A stretch of 39,715 nt of DNA from Myxococcota bacterium (GCA_029268645.1 JAQWNI010000127.1:1-39715); one strand, 5' to 3'. Shown: positions 29,793 to 39,019, counted from the stretch's first letter. The notes: generated from the sequence alone by a model not told the origin. Program-made: numbers and translations.

Positions 29793-31766
29793 ATGTCTCG
29801 AACCGCATGGGTCGCTCTTGCTCTCGCGGTGTGCCTAGGGTCCGGACTGGCGGTTGGCCGCCTGCTGGGTTTCAGTGGAGGGCGCGTTCTGATTTCGGAT
29901 GCCACGGCCCCCTGGGTCATGGCGGATGAGCCCTTTTCGGCGATGAATCGACAGTGGGGTTCCGAGCGGGCGCGGCGGATTCGATTTAGAACATCCTGGG
30001 ACATTGAAGGAGCAGTGCCTGAGCAAGTGCAACTGCGCCTGAGGGCATTCGGCCGTTTTTTCGTGCATTTAAATGGCATGCCGGTGGTCTTCGAAAGCGA
30101 TCCAGAACGTCGTTGGTCTGTCTTCCAGGCTAAAGATGTGACGTCTGTTCTGAAGGCGGGTCGGAATCGGCTTGTCGTCGAAGTCAGAAACCGCCAGGGG
30201 CCTGCTCTGATTTCAATGGATCTGAGTGGGCGAGAGGGGCGCATGCGGGGCAGCGTCTCTGATTTTGAAGCCCAGGTGGGGGCTGGGCCTTGGGGGCCGG
30301 CGATCCCGGCGCGGGACATTCGTCGGCATCCGGCGAACGACTGGCTACCCACCCCAAAACAAGGCTTCGAGCGATACGGTTGGGTCTTAGTCGGTGTGGC
30401 GAGCGCCGGTGCGTTGCTGGGCTTCTGGGCGACCTCGATGAGTTCGATGCTTGGCCGCTGGGGATTGGCAGGGCTCTGGGCTGCAGTGTTGTTCTTTTGG
30501 GGTGCTTTTTGGGCGAGGAGCGTCGAGATCCCGTTGGTGGCGGGATTTGATGCCCGAAGCCATTTGGAAGTCGTTGGTTGGATCGGTTCCGGTCGACTGC
30601 CCATTGCGACTGATGGTTGGTCAGCCTATCACCCGCCTTTGTACCACGGCGTGGTGGCGGTTCTTCACCACTTGGGGCGGGGCCTGGAGGGGAGCGGTTC
30701 TCTTTGGGCCATTCGGCTTCCCGCGCTGATCGCGGGTTTAGGAGTGGTGTTCTGGTCCGGCCGTCTCGCCCGATGGGCGAATCCCGAGCAGCGGGGTGTG
30801 CAGGGGCTGGCGATTGTTTTTGCTGCGCTTTTGCCGGTGAACTTGGGATTAGCGGGAACCGTCTCGAACGAGGGCTGGTTGGCCTTTTGTGCCGCCGGGG
30901 CTGTTGTTCAGGCTGCGCAGGTTCTGGGCCAAAGGAGCCTCAGTTCACGAGGCTTGGTATGGGTTTCTATCTGGTTGGGGCTTGCTTTGTTGACGAAGTA
31001 CACGGCCCTGGTTGCGGCCGTGGTCATTTTGGCTTTTGTCATGGTCCGTCTCTCTGGCGGGCCTTCGCGGGAGAGCTCTACTCGCGTACGGGAGCTGCTC
31101 TTTTTTTTGGCCCCAGTGCTCGCCATCTCTGGCTGGTATTACGCTCGCAATTGGGTTCTCTTCGGCCGGTTCTTGGTGCCGAATTGGGACTTGCCGGGAC
31201 CCAAGCGCACTTGGTGGTCGCCGCCCGGTTTTCATAGTGTGGACTATTACCTTTCATTTGGGCGATCGCTTACGGAGCCCTTCTACTCGAGTTTTTCCTC
31301 TTTCTGGGATGGTTTGTATTCGACTCTCTGGGGCGATGGTTTGCTCTCGGGTGCGCCCGGTGTTCCGGATATCCTGGTTCCGTGGGATCTGGAATGGATG
31401 GCTGTAGGGTATTGGACTGCTCTGCCAATGCTGGCTCTGATACTTCTGGGAATTGGGTTTTGGGGACGTGATGTTCTACGAAGCGGCTCCGAGTCAAGAG
31501 CGATGGGGTTGGCGCTTCCGCTCGTTTACGGAGCGGCTCTGCTCTTTGCGATCTTCTTTGCGACGCTGGCGTTGCCCTTCTTCGGCCAGTCTCGCGCATC
31601 CTACGGTTTGTCGGCGACTCCGATTTTAGCGGTGGCCTTCGCACGCGGTTGGTTTGCGGTAGAAGAGCGCGCTCGGTCTCGGTCCGCGCTTCGTGCCCTT
31701 CGAGCAGGCATGGGGGCTTTACTGGCCGTATGGGGCTGGGCGGCTGCGATGGCGTTCCTGGGCTGA
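29793..31766 (+). CDS. GT-C-type membrane glycosyltransferase with a periplasmic beta domain
   Basis: The 657-residue protein has one N-terminal helix (VALALAVCLGSGLAVG), a soluble domain of about residues 30-180 with beta-sandwich, sugar-binding style (LRAFGRFFVHLNGMPV, then KAGRNRLVVEVRN), then about eleven membrane helices. The first large loop after the second helix carries FDARSHLEVVGW and AYHPPLYHG, like the acidic and His-containing loop of PMT/ArnT-type GT-C enzymes, which use lipid-linked sugars. A role in glycosylating an envelope lipid or protein is inferred; acceptor and donor are unknown. The start lacks a ribosome site and follows a TATAAT box. Confidence 0.7.
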   Translation: MSRTAWVALALAVCLGSGLAVGRLLGFSGGRVLISDATAPWVMADEPFSAMNRQWGSERARRIRFRTSWDIEGAVPEQVQLRLRAFGRFFVHLNGMPVVFESDPERRWSVFQAKDVTSVLKAGRNRLVVEVRNRQGPALISMDLSGREGRMRGSVSDFEAQVGAGPWGPAIPARDIRRHPANDWLPTPKQGFERYGWVLVGVASAGALLGFWATSMSSMLGRWGLAGLWAAVLFFWGAFWARSVEIPLVAGFDARSHLEVVGWIGSGRLPIATDGWSAYHPPLYHGVVAVLHHLGRGLEGSGSLWAIRLPALIAGLGVVFWSGRLARWANPEQRGVQGLAIVFAALLPVNLGLAGTVSNEGWLAFCAAGAVVQAAQVLGQRSLSSRGLVWVSIWLGLALLTKYTALVAAVVILAFVMVRLSGGPSRESSTRVRELLFFLAPVLAISGWYYARNWVLFGRFLVPNWDLPGPKRTWWSPPGFHSVDYYLSFGRSLTEPFYSSFSSFWDGLYSTLWGDGLLSGAPGVPDILVPWDLEWMAVGYWTALPMLALILLGIGFWGRDVLRSGSESRAMGLALPLVYGAALLFAIFFATLALPFFGQSRASYGLSATPILAVAFARGWFAVEERARSRSALRALRAGMGALLAVWGWAAAMAFLG

Positions 31767-31803
31767 AATCTTCGAGCGAAGAAGGTTCTGAACGTGGGGG
31801 GCC

Positions 31804-33147
31804 TTACAACTGGAGCGGGAGTCCCTCGGCTTCTCGTTGACTGGCGGCAGACGCATGACGGAGGTCTTCTGCGACCGTCTGAGAGGCCCGCCAAAATTGG
31901 TAACCGGCGCCGACGAGAACGAGTGAGGTCAGCAACATTGCGTAGCGGAGAGCATCGTCTCCATAGGCGGTGGTGAGTTGGTCACTCAGAAAACCCGTGG
32001 CGGGTGGTCCTATCGCGAGGCCTAGGATGTTAATGATGAACAAGAGGATGGCGGAGGCGGTCGCCCGCATTTTGGGGGTGGCCAGGGACTGCACAAGAGC
32101 AAGGGAAGGGGCCTGATACATCAGGCCGAGAAAGGTCGGGACGATGAAAAGGGCCAAAGCCAGTGGGGTCTGATTCGTGGTGTAGATCACGAAGCCGAAG
32201 GGTACGGAAAGCCACATCGCGTAGGCAGGAATTCGCATGCGAAGCCGTTCATCCCGAATCCCAAAGCGGTCGGTCAGCGCGCCTCCAAGATAGATCCCGA
32301 GTCCGCCGCCGATGCCGATGAGGAGCGCCAGCGCGGTTCCGACCTGGCTGGTCGTCATCCCGTGGGATCTCTCGAGGAAGGCCGGCGCCCAGGTCGTCGT
32401 CGAGTATCCGACAAATGCATAGAGGGCCGAACCCCAGGCGTTGTGACGAAAGGAGGGACTGCTCCAAAGAAAGCGAAGGACCTCCCGCGCGCTGGGAGCT
32501 GCGGTGTCCTCTGGGGCGGGGGCCTGCGTTTCGTTGATTCCCCGAGGTGGTTCTCGAAGAGTGAGGCCGACGATGGCGGCCAAGAGGATACCGGGTGCGC
32601 CCACCAGGATGAAGGCTGCCCTCCAGCCGAGAATGTCGTTCATGAAGCCGCCGGCAAGAAAGCCGACCATGATGCCGACCGGGACGCCCAGCGAAAAGAT
32701 TCCCATGGCGGTTCCGCGTTGAGAAGCTGGAAAAAGGTCTGAAATCATGGAGTGGGCGGGGGGGCTACCTCCGGCTTCCCCCACCCCGACCCCGATCCGA
32801 AAAAACAGCAGAGATAGAAAGCTCGAAGCAGAACCACAGAGTGCGGTCATGGCGCTCCAAATAGTGAGACTCGTCGCCATGACGGCTTTCCGTGAGACTC
32901 TGTCCGCGACCCGCGCAATGGGCACACCAAGCGTGGCGTAGAAAATGCCGAAAGCGGTTCCTGAGAGAAGGCCGAGCTGAAGGTCAGAAAGCCCTAAGTC
33001 TTGTTTGATCGATTGCATCAGGATCGACAGAACCTGACGGTCTACAAAGTTGACCACGTAAACTGTGGTGAGAAGGCCCAGGGCGTAGCGAAGGTAAGCC
33101 TTGGAATAGCCGGTGGGATTGTGACCTGCCGCTTGCAAGTGACTCAT
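31804..33147 (-). CDS. MFS transporter, spinster-like
   Basis: This 447-residue protein has twelve predicted membrane helices and major facilitator motifs: NFVDRQVLSILMQSIKQDLG at the start, then GVPIARVADRVSRKAVM (motif A) and FFRIGVGVGEAGGSPPAHSM. That arrangement is typical of the spinster-like branch common in Proteobacteria. Substrates of this branch are mostly unknown and include lipids and organic anions. It lies nine bases downstream of the methyltransferase on the same strand, so the two probably form one unit. It is convergent with the glycosyltransferase gene with 37 bases between. Confidence 0.87.
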   Translation of the reverse strand: MSHLQAAGHNPTGYSKAYLRYALGLLTTVYVVNFVDRQVLSILMQSIKQDLGLSDLQLGLLSGTAFGIFYATLGVPIARVADRVSRKAVMATSLTIWSAMTALCGSASSFLSLLFFRIGVGVGEAGGSPPAHSMISDLFPASQRGTAMGIFSLGVPVGIMVGFLAGGFMNDILGWRAAFILVGAPGILLAAIVGLTLREPPRGINETQAPAPEDTAAPSAREVLRFLWSSPSFRHNAWGSALYAFVGYSTTTWAPAFLERSHGMTTSQVGTALALLIGIGGGLGIYLGGALTDRFGIRDERLRMRIPAYAMWLSVPFGFVIYTTNQTPLALALFIVPTFLGLMYQAPSLALVQSLATPKMRATASAILLFIINILGLAIGPPATGFLSDQLTTAYGDDALRYAMLLTSLVLVGAGYQFWRASQTVAEDLRHASAASQREAEGLPLQL

Positions 33148-33156
33148 CCAGTCATA

Positions 33157-34014
33157 TTAAGACGTTTTGGTCGAAAGGGTGGGTCGGGTTCCGACTACGG
33201 CGAAGAGGTCTACATCGCTTTCCCGTTGCGGGCTGATGGATTCATAGCGGCCGGTGATGGATAGGCCTGCACCTTCGAAAACCGCCTCCAGCGTGGCATC
33301 CGAATAGGCTTGGGTGTGGAGCGAGTAGACCCGGGCAGGAGTTCGCTCGGGAAATACCCAGTAGCGCTCGGTGGTGACCCGGGCTGCAGCGTGCCATTGG
33401 CTTTCATGGAGCAGGACGTAGGGGTCTTCTGCGAAGAGTCCCTCTGGCTCTGTAGACCACTCGCAGGGATTCTCGCCGAGGGCTCGTATGTCGTCTTCAT
33501 ATTGGAGTTCCAGAAGAACCCGACCGGAGGGTGAGAGAGCGGCTTGAACGCGATGGAGCAGGCCTGCGGCTTCCAGGGGCGCAAGCGTATTGAACTCGCC
33601 AAAGAGCATGATGACCATGTCGAAGCCTGATCCGAGTTCGGCACTCCGTAGGTCAATCTGCCGATATTCGCAGTCTTCTCCAGCTTGATCGGCGTGGGCC
33701 TTCGCGTGCTGAATCGAGGCCGGTGATACATCGAGCCCCGTGCATTGGTGCCCTCTTTGGGCCAGACGCTGGGTATAGAGGCCCGGCCCGCATCCTAGGT
33801 CGAGAATCCGCCCGGGCTGGCGGCCGAGGAGGGATTCATGAATCCACGCGACCTGTTGGTCAATGATCTCGAAGCGGCGACTGGCTCGGTCGTGATCCTG
33901 ACAGAGATGCGCCTTCAGTACGCGCCGGCTGAAGTCCGGTTCATTCCAAGGGAGCCCGGTGCCTGGACTGAAGGGGGTCATTGCTGGACGTTGAAGCAGT
34001 GACTGAATATCCAC
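33157..34014 (-). CDS. SAM-dependent methyltransferase, class I
   Basis: The 285-residue protein has the Rossmann-like methyltransferase fold. Motif I is ILDLGCGPGLYT (70-81), followed by CTGLDVSPASIQHAK with the ribose-binding Asp, then YRQIDLRSAEL and FDMVIMLFGEFNTL. The substrate is not evident; the pattern is that of small-molecule methyltransferases. Ten bases after its stop comes the MFS transporter, so the pair may modify and move the same compound. The upstream region 34015-34140 contains GC-rich foldbacks and probably holds the promoter. Confidence 0.88.
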   Translation of the reverse strand: MDIQSLLQRPAMTPFSPGTGLPWNEPDFSRRVLKAHLCQDHDRASRRFEIIDQQVAWIHESLLGRQPGRILDLGCGPGLYTQRLAQRGHQCTGLDVSPASIQHAKAHADQAGEDCEYRQIDLRSAELGSGFDMVIMLFGEFNTLAPLEAAGLLHRVQAALSPSGRVLLELQYEDDIRALGENPCEWSTEPEGLFAEDPYVLLHESQWHAAARVTTERYWVFPERTPARVYSLHTQAYSDATLEAVFEGAGLSITGRYESISPQRESDVDLFAVVGTRPTLSTKTS

Positions 34015-34177
34015 GGCGCGAGGCTACAGCGTTTTGGGCCGTTGATCCCTGCGGAGCCGGCGAGTCGGCCCCCCGGCTTCAAGTCCCTCGGGGAGAGACT
34101 TCGGCTCGCCAGGTTTGCTGCGCGGGCGAGGTTGGGAATAGGGGGCCCTGAGCCCCTAAATAGATTTTTATCTTGCA

Positions 34178-34396
34178 AACGTCTGGGGATCGGGGCACAT
34201 TCAATTTGCACCTGCCGTTCGGTCGCAGCGGCTTCGTGAGGAGCGCATTCGCGCAAGCACGCGGCGAGAAGACCCTCGTTCCCCCCAATGGAATAGGGAC
34301 TGCATGCTCGTCGACGAGCGCCACGTCGAACGCAACGGAAGAAAGAACGGCTCAGCGCCCGGGCGGAGAACCCATCTCTCCCCCGGGCGCTTTTTT
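34178..34396 (+). ncRNA. Candidate structured non-coding RNA with its own terminator
   Basis: No plus-strand gene lies between 31766 and here, yet a plus-strand intrinsic terminator ends this segment, so an independent transcript is implied. An AT-rich patch (TAAATAGATTTTTATCTT) just upstream may be its promoter. The RNA would fold: GCCGTTC (34214-34220) with GAACGGC (34345-34351) as closing stem; CGTG/CACG plus GCGC/GCGC (34235-34261) as one arm; GCTCG/CGAGC around TCGA (34306-34319) as another. I could not match it to tmRNA, RNase P or SRP RNA; a 6S-like RNA is possible but unproven. The 5' end is approximate. Confidence 0.5.
34354..34396 (+). terminator. Very strong intrinsic terminator
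   Basis: AGCGCCCGGG (34354-34363) pairs with CCCGGGCGCT (34382-34391); inside, after one unpaired C, GGAGA (34365-34369) pairs with TCTCC (34377-34381) around a 7-base loop. The stem is followed at once by six T (34391-34396). The T-run is only on the plus-strand side, so it ends a rightward transcript. A second copy of GCCCGG just after the T-run could compete for the 3' arm. Confidence 0.88.
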
Positions 34397-34458
34397 GCCC
34401 GGTGCATTGTCCCCCCCCTCAGGTGAAGTGAGGAGGCCTGGGCCGTCGGCTTGGAGGA

Positions 34459-35742
34459 CTAGGCGGAGCCGAAGCGTTCGAGGATCCAGGGGACAACCGC
34501 GTCCATGAGGGCCTCGACATCGGGGGCTGCCTTGGATCCGAAGTCCGGCTCGAAATAGTGCCTTGCGCGCTCGAAAGCTTGAAAGGTGCGGTCCGGGGCG
34601 GCGACTGCTTCAAAGAGTGGCTGGGCATCCGTCTCGGGATAGATTTCGCGGTCCCGGCCTGCATGGACCAGAAGAGTCGGTTCCATGATCTCAGGCAAGG
34701 TTTGAATCATGTCGGCCCGGGACGTGATCCCCGACCATGTCGAGAGCCACGCTCTTGGGGTGCAGAGCCGAGCAAAGCCCATTAACGCCATATTCATCAA
34801 ATCGGGGCGGTCGCTCAGCAGCGACCCGTATTCGCGGGGGGATGGGTCCAGAGTGCAGTTGACGTAGTGGAGATTCGCCATGGTTCGATAGATCACCATG
34901 ACGGGTTCAAAGGCCTCCCGTAAAAGAATGGAACGCTGTTCTTTGGCACTCTGTTTTTGAAAGTCAGGGTCGGCGTGAAGGTTTTCCGCCGAGACAGTCT
35001 GCTCGACGGCATGAAGCGCCAAGGCATCGAGTCTCCGGACTCGATCGATCTGAGCGGCCCGGTAGCGGGCCACAAACTCCGGTGCGTAGCGAGACCATTG
35101 CGGGGCGGGTTGAAAACCATTTTCCGGGTCATACATGTCGAGGGAGGACTCGCTGATGAGCGGTGCGCTCTCATCGACGACGGCCGGATCGATACATTCG
35201 TTCATGACCCGACCTTCACCCTTGTGGGCCGAAACGTAGATCATTCCGTCTGCCGGGCTGAGAGACGACTGCTCGAGTCGAGTGGCAGCACCCGCCGGAG
35301 TCTTGCGGAGTCTTTGTTCCGGTGAGCGAGCAGCTTGGGCCTGATAGAAGGCGAACAATGACCCGCCTCCTGAGTTTCCGAGTAGGACCACTTTTTGGAC
35401 ACCGACATCTCTGAGGTGGGCGACACAGGCCGCCACGTCCAGAAGGATCGACTCATGCACGGTGTCCGTGTCGTTGTTCGGGTTGCGAGTGTTGGCGCCG
35501 AGGCATCCGATGCCCGCATCGAGGAGGCGGGGGAAACTATAGTGACGCGTAAAATCAACGCGCGGATGCATGGCGACCACGGCTATTCGAGGAATAGGCT
35601 GGGCGTTAGGGGTCCACCAGAGAGCCGTTAACTCGCGGTGGTCTTCCGAGCGGAGAAGGAGGGGCTCAACCCGAGCGTTTTGGGGCGGGGTACGAAAATG
35701 GAATGGGGCCCCTGCCCAGTAAGTTTGGCTGACGAGAAGCAT
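34459..35742 (-). CDS. Alpha/beta hydrolase family protein
   Basis: This 427-residue protein shows the alpha/beta-hydrolase catalytic set: nucleophile elbow LLGNSGGGSLF (Ser124), acid HAGRDREIYP (Asp364) and His395 in RARHYFEPD. A large insertion of about 190 residues between the nucleophile and the acid forms the lid, including MYDPENGFQPAPQWSRYA. No signal peptide is seen, so it is probably cytoplasmic. The substrate is unknown; esterase or C-C hydrolase activity are options. AAGGAGAG precedes the ATG at 35742. It stands alone between the ncRNA candidate and the divergent AsmA gene. Confidence 0.85.
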   Translation of the reverse strand: MLLVSQTYWAGAPFHFRTPPQNARVEPLLLRSEDHRELTALWWTPNAQPIPRIAVVAMHPRVDFTRHYSFPRLLDAGIGCLGANTRNPNNDTDTVHESILLDVAACVAHLRDVGVQKVVLLGNSGGGSLFAFYQAQAARSPEQRLRKTPAGAATRLEQSSLSPADGMIYVSAHKGEGRVMNECIDPAVVDESAPLISESSLDMYDPENGFQPAPQWSRYAPEFVARYRAAQIDRVRRLDALALHAVEQTVSAENLHADPDFQKQSAKEQRSILLREAFEPVMVIYRTMANLHYVNCTLDPSPREYGSLLSDRPDLMNMALMGFARLCTPRAWLSTWSGITSRADMIQTLPEIMEPTLLVHAGRDREIYPETDAQPLFEAVAAPDRTFQAFERARHYFEPDFGSKAAPDVEALMDAVVPWILERFGSA

Positions 35743-35970
35743 GCTGGGCTCTCCTTGGGCCGGTTAAGCACGGAAGCGCATTGGCCCTTGGTTTTCGCTT
35801 GGTTCCGACCGTAGCCCGCTGACGAGCCCGCGAAATAGCTACTCCCCCACGGGTAAGCGGTCTCGAGAAGAGTCCCCGGCGGGTCGCGGGAGGATGTGGG
35901 GCGCCTGGGGAGGTATGTCACTATAGGGACGGCTCTGCAGGGGAGGCAGTGGCCAAGGGGGGCGCCGTCC

Positions 35971-38961
35971 TTGCGGAAAGTGGTGCGCCGGGCGTTCCTG
36001 GCGTTTCTTTTGGCTTTGCTATTGCTGGCTCTGACGTCGTTCGTTGTCGTCCGCTTGTACGATTTTGATGGCGGGCGGGATGATTTGGAGCGAGCTCTGG
36101 CCGGAGCCCTGGGCCTTGATGTTCGCATCGAGGCACCGCTGCAATTCGAGTGGGGATGGAGACCGGAGGTCGTCGTTTCTCAACTCGTCATCTATCCGGC
36201 GGGTGAGGTCGAGAGGCCTCTCGCTCGGCTCGAAGCCGTTGCGTTCGAGGCGGACGTTCCGCGTTCACTTCGTGAGGGCCGTATCGTCATCCCCCAAGTC
36301 AGAGCGTCTGGCCTCTTGTTGGAATTGCGGCGGAACCAGCATGGCGTGGGCAATTGGCAGCTACGTAGAGAGCGCGCTTCCCAATCGGCTCCCTCGGGTC
36401 TGGACTCGGTTGTTCTCGAAGATATCCTGATCGAGGAAGCTCGGGTGACCTACGAGACCGAAATGTCAGATTGGTCGTTCGTGATGGGTGTCGACTGGCT
36501 GGATCTTGATGCCCGTCAGGGCGGGCAACATCTTCTGCTGAGTGCGCATGGTCACGTGCAGGATGATCCCTTCACCTTTGAGGCCTCGGCCGTCACGCAG
36601 GAATTGAAGCCTAGGGTGCTTCTCGGGGATTGGTCACATGTGGACCTGCAGGCCATGGCGAGCCTAGGGCCGCTGTCCTTAGTGGCTTCTGGAGGGCTGG
36701 ATGAACCCCGTCGGCGAGCTCGGGTTGACCTTCAAGTTTCGGGTCACCTCGATGATTTTGGTCAGCTGCGGGATCTGATTTCGATGGACCCAAAGTTGCG
36801 ATTGAAGGGCATCGGTGCGTTTGATTTCACGGGAAGGCTCCTGGGCGGAGATGGGCGTGTCCGCTTTGAGGAAGTCATCGCCCGGATCGCTGGGCCGGAG
36901 ACCGGTTCACTGGAGGGACGTGGTGTCGTGGGTGACTTAGTGAAGGTGAAGGAAATCGACCTCGCCCTCACTATGAAAACACCCGATCTCGCGAGGGTGA
37001 CAAGCCGGCTGAGAATCCCACATCCCCAGGCTGGTCCGGCCTCGGGTACGGGGGCATTGCGTGGACAATGGCCGGGCATCGCCTTTGAGGATGTGAAGGT
37101 TCAGGCAGAGCATGTCGAGGGACATGATCTTCGCGTCGAGGGAGATGTTCGACGGATCAATAAAAAATGGGCAGGTGACCTTTGGCTGGAAGTCGAAGCG
37201 CCTCGCGCGGGAGATGTGACTCAGGTGGTCGAAGAGGTCGTTTCATCTCTTCGGCCTGGCCGGCCCGTGATTCGCTTGGGCCGACCAGACCTTCGGCTGC
37301 AACAGCTTGTGATGGCGATTGGCCCGGCCAAGGTTAAGGCCCATCTGAAAGGTCGGGATAAGGAATGGACGCTCGATTCAGTCGAGGCGACGGCTGGCCA
37401 CGATGATGTTGACTGGTTTCGGGCAACCGGTGGCATTCGTTCCCTGGTTCCGCAGCCCCAAGGGATCAACTTTGAGGTCGAAGCGGGGAGCGACGACCTC
37501 GGCCCCTTGATGGTGAGGGCCAACATGCCCCTGTCTGGGTTGGAGCGACTTCGTTTAACAGGCGAGATGGTGGGCGACGCGGATCAGATCGTTTTTCAGA
37601 ATATGCAGGCCGTGGCGGGGACGCCCGGGCGTCTCTCTATTGGCCTCAGCGGCGATATGCCGATGCGGGATACCGTGGTGGGCACTGAGCTCTTTGCTGC
37701 GGTCAGCGCGCAGGATCTCGCTGTGGTGGGGGATCTCGTAGGGCGGTCGCTCCCCGCGGTTGGCCCCTTCGAATTGAGCGCAGAGGTGCATGCGGATGGT
37801 GACGCCCTCAACGGTCATGACCTGCGCGTCTTGCTCGGCGAGAGCCGCTTAGGAGGCGTCTTTCGTGTTGAGCCCCATCCAGATCGACCCCACGTGACTG
37901 CCAACCTGATGGCCGAGCGGTTCCTTCTGCAAGATCTCGGTCTCAGGCCGCAGAGCCCGGAGACAGAGTCAGAAGAGGGTTCGCGGTGGTTCGACCAGGT
38001 GATCCCCTTTGAAGATTTGCTCGAGATCGACGGCGACCTGGTTGTACAGGTTGATGAATTGGTCGGCCGGGAGGGCCTTCAGGTCACTGACTTTAGAATC
38101 TGGGGCCGCCTCCGGGAGGGGATTCTCGATGTTCGTGACCTGGGTCTAACTTATGAAGGCGGTCTTCTTAACGCCAATCTCCGTATTGATGCTCGTGAGG
38201 TGCCCGCGGAAGTTGGACTCAACTTGAATGCAGATGGGATACGGGTCGACCGTGTTCTGGCTCAGTTTGTTGAAAAACCCTTTGCGGATGGGATGGCCCA
38301 AGTCGTGGCCGATGTGGATTCTCGGGGCGTAACAGCCCGGGAACTCGGCGCGAATTTGGGTGGTGATATGTTTTTCTACGGCCGCGCGGGAGGGCTTTCG
38401 CGTCGATACAGTCATGCTTTGCAACTGGATCTCGGCACGGAAACGGCCCGACGCGTTCGCGAAGGAGAATTTGAACCGGTCGAATGTCTGATTGTGGATG
38501 CATCTGCCCGAAATGGCCTTGTGGCGCTTGAAACTGTTCTTTTCGACACGGAGGACAAGCAGGTTCTGGGGGTCGGAGACATCAATATGGCGACCGAGCG
38601 AGTGCAAGTGATGTTGACACCAGTCTTTAAGGACCCGATTCCTGAAAGTGTGGCCACCTCGGTTCGCGTGCAAGGTACTCTGACGGATCCAAGCATTACG
38701 CCGGCGCCGTTGGTGACGGCAGCTGGTGCAGCCCAAGGTTTGGTCGATCGCGCACTGATGCCCCTGAACCGCATTCTTCCCGGGTTGGGCAATGCCGTCG
38801 TCCAAGCACGGCGCGCTGCGGATCGGGCCATGGAGACAGCGGGGATCGACTTGCCGGCCAGTGGTCTCTGGAGGCCTGGCATCGATGTCACCTGTGAACG
38901 CGTATTGCAGACAGAGCGGATCGAGTCCCTTCGTTCTGCCCAAACCGGGCCACCGGGCTGA
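35971..38961 (+). CDS. AsmA-family envelope protein
   Basis: AsmA-like proteins are inner-membrane-anchored periplasmic proteins related to TamB and YhdP, which span or line the periplasm and are linked to phospholipid delivery to the outer membrane. The product of about 996 residues has an N-terminal membrane helix (AFLAFLLALLLLALTSFVVV), then DLERALAGALGLDVRIEAPL typical of the AsmA N-terminus, a long beta-rich body and the C-terminal AsmA signature (DINMATERVQVMLTPVFKD, then SVRVQGTLTDPSITPAP). The start is uncertain: TTG 35971 puts the helix at the N-terminus and follows AAGGGGGG; GTG 35896 is an upstream option. Confidence 0.85.
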   Translation: MRKVVRRAFLAFLLALLLLALTSFVVVRLYDFDGGRDDLERALAGALGLDVRIEAPLQFEWGWRPEVVVSQLVIYPAGEVERPLARLEAVAFEADVPRSLREGRIVIPQVRASGLLLELRRNQHGVGNWQLRRERASQSAPSGLDSVVLEDILIEEARVTYETEMSDWSFVMGVDWLDLDARQGGQHLLLSAHGHVQDDPFTFEASAVTQELKPRVLLGDWSHVDLQAMASLGPLSLVASGGLDEPRRRARVDLQVSGHLDDFGQLRDLISMDPKLRLKGIGAFDFTGRLLGGDGRVRFEEVIARIAGPETGSLEGRGVVGDLVKVKEIDLALTMKTPDLARVTSRLRIPHPQAGPASGTGALRGQWPGIAFEDVKVQAEHVEGHDLRVEGDVRRINKKWAGDLWLEVEAPRAGDVTQVVEEVVSSLRPGRPVIRLGRPDLRLQQLVMAIGPAKVKAHLKGRDKEWTLDSVEATAGHDDVDWFRATGGIRSLVPQPQGINFEVEAGSDDLGPLMVRANMPLSGLERLRLTGEMVGDADQIVFQNMQAVAGTPGRLSIGLSGDMPMRDTVVGTELFAAVSAQDLAVVGDLVGRSLPAVGPFELSAEVHADGDALNGHDLRVLLGESRLGGVFRVEPHPDRPHVTANLMAERFLLQDLGLRPQSPETESEEGSRWFDQVIPFEDLLEIDGDLVVQVDELVGREGLQVTDFRIWGRLREGILDVRDLGLTYEGGLLNANLRIDAREVPAEVGLNLNADGIRVDRVLAQFVEKPFADGMAQVVADVDSRGVTARELGANLGGDMFFYGRAGGLSRRYSHALQLDLGTETARRVREGEFEPVECLIVDASARNGLVALETVLFDTEDKQVLGVGDINMATERVQVMLTPVFKDPIPESVATSVRVQGTLTDPSITPAPLVTAAGAAQGLVDRALMPLNRILPGLGNAVVQARRAADRAMETAGIDLPASGLWRPGIDVTCERVLQTERIESLRSAQTGPPG

Positions 38962-39019
38962 CTCTTATCTGCTTGACTTAGGCGAGTGTTTTCTTCCGGG
39001 CTTAAAGCCGAGCCGCGAA

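Larger units (their letters stand above)
34015..34458. other. Gene-free region with leader foldbacks and a candidate ncRNA
   Basis: No protein-like reading frame with a ribosome site was found in these 444 bases. The left part (34015-34140) is GC-rich with foldbacks such as AAGTC...GACTT (34081-34101) and belongs to the upstream side of the methyltransferase gene. An AT-rich patch (34157-34180) looks like a promoter core. The right part forms several hairpins and ends in a very strong plus-strand terminator. After it come eight C (34411-34418) and a CCTCA/TGAGG foldback before the hydrolase stop. Confidence 0.6.

Noticed and set aside
34042-34239. Plus-strand frame of 65 codons before the RNA candidate
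   Set aside because: There is no ribosome site, the content is Arg/Ala-rich noise, and it ends inside the structured region.
34080-34396. 6S RNA identity for the orphan RNA
   Set aside because: Short similar words were seen (for example CCCTGAGCC and CACATTCA), but their spacing does not fit the 6S fold, so no family name is given.
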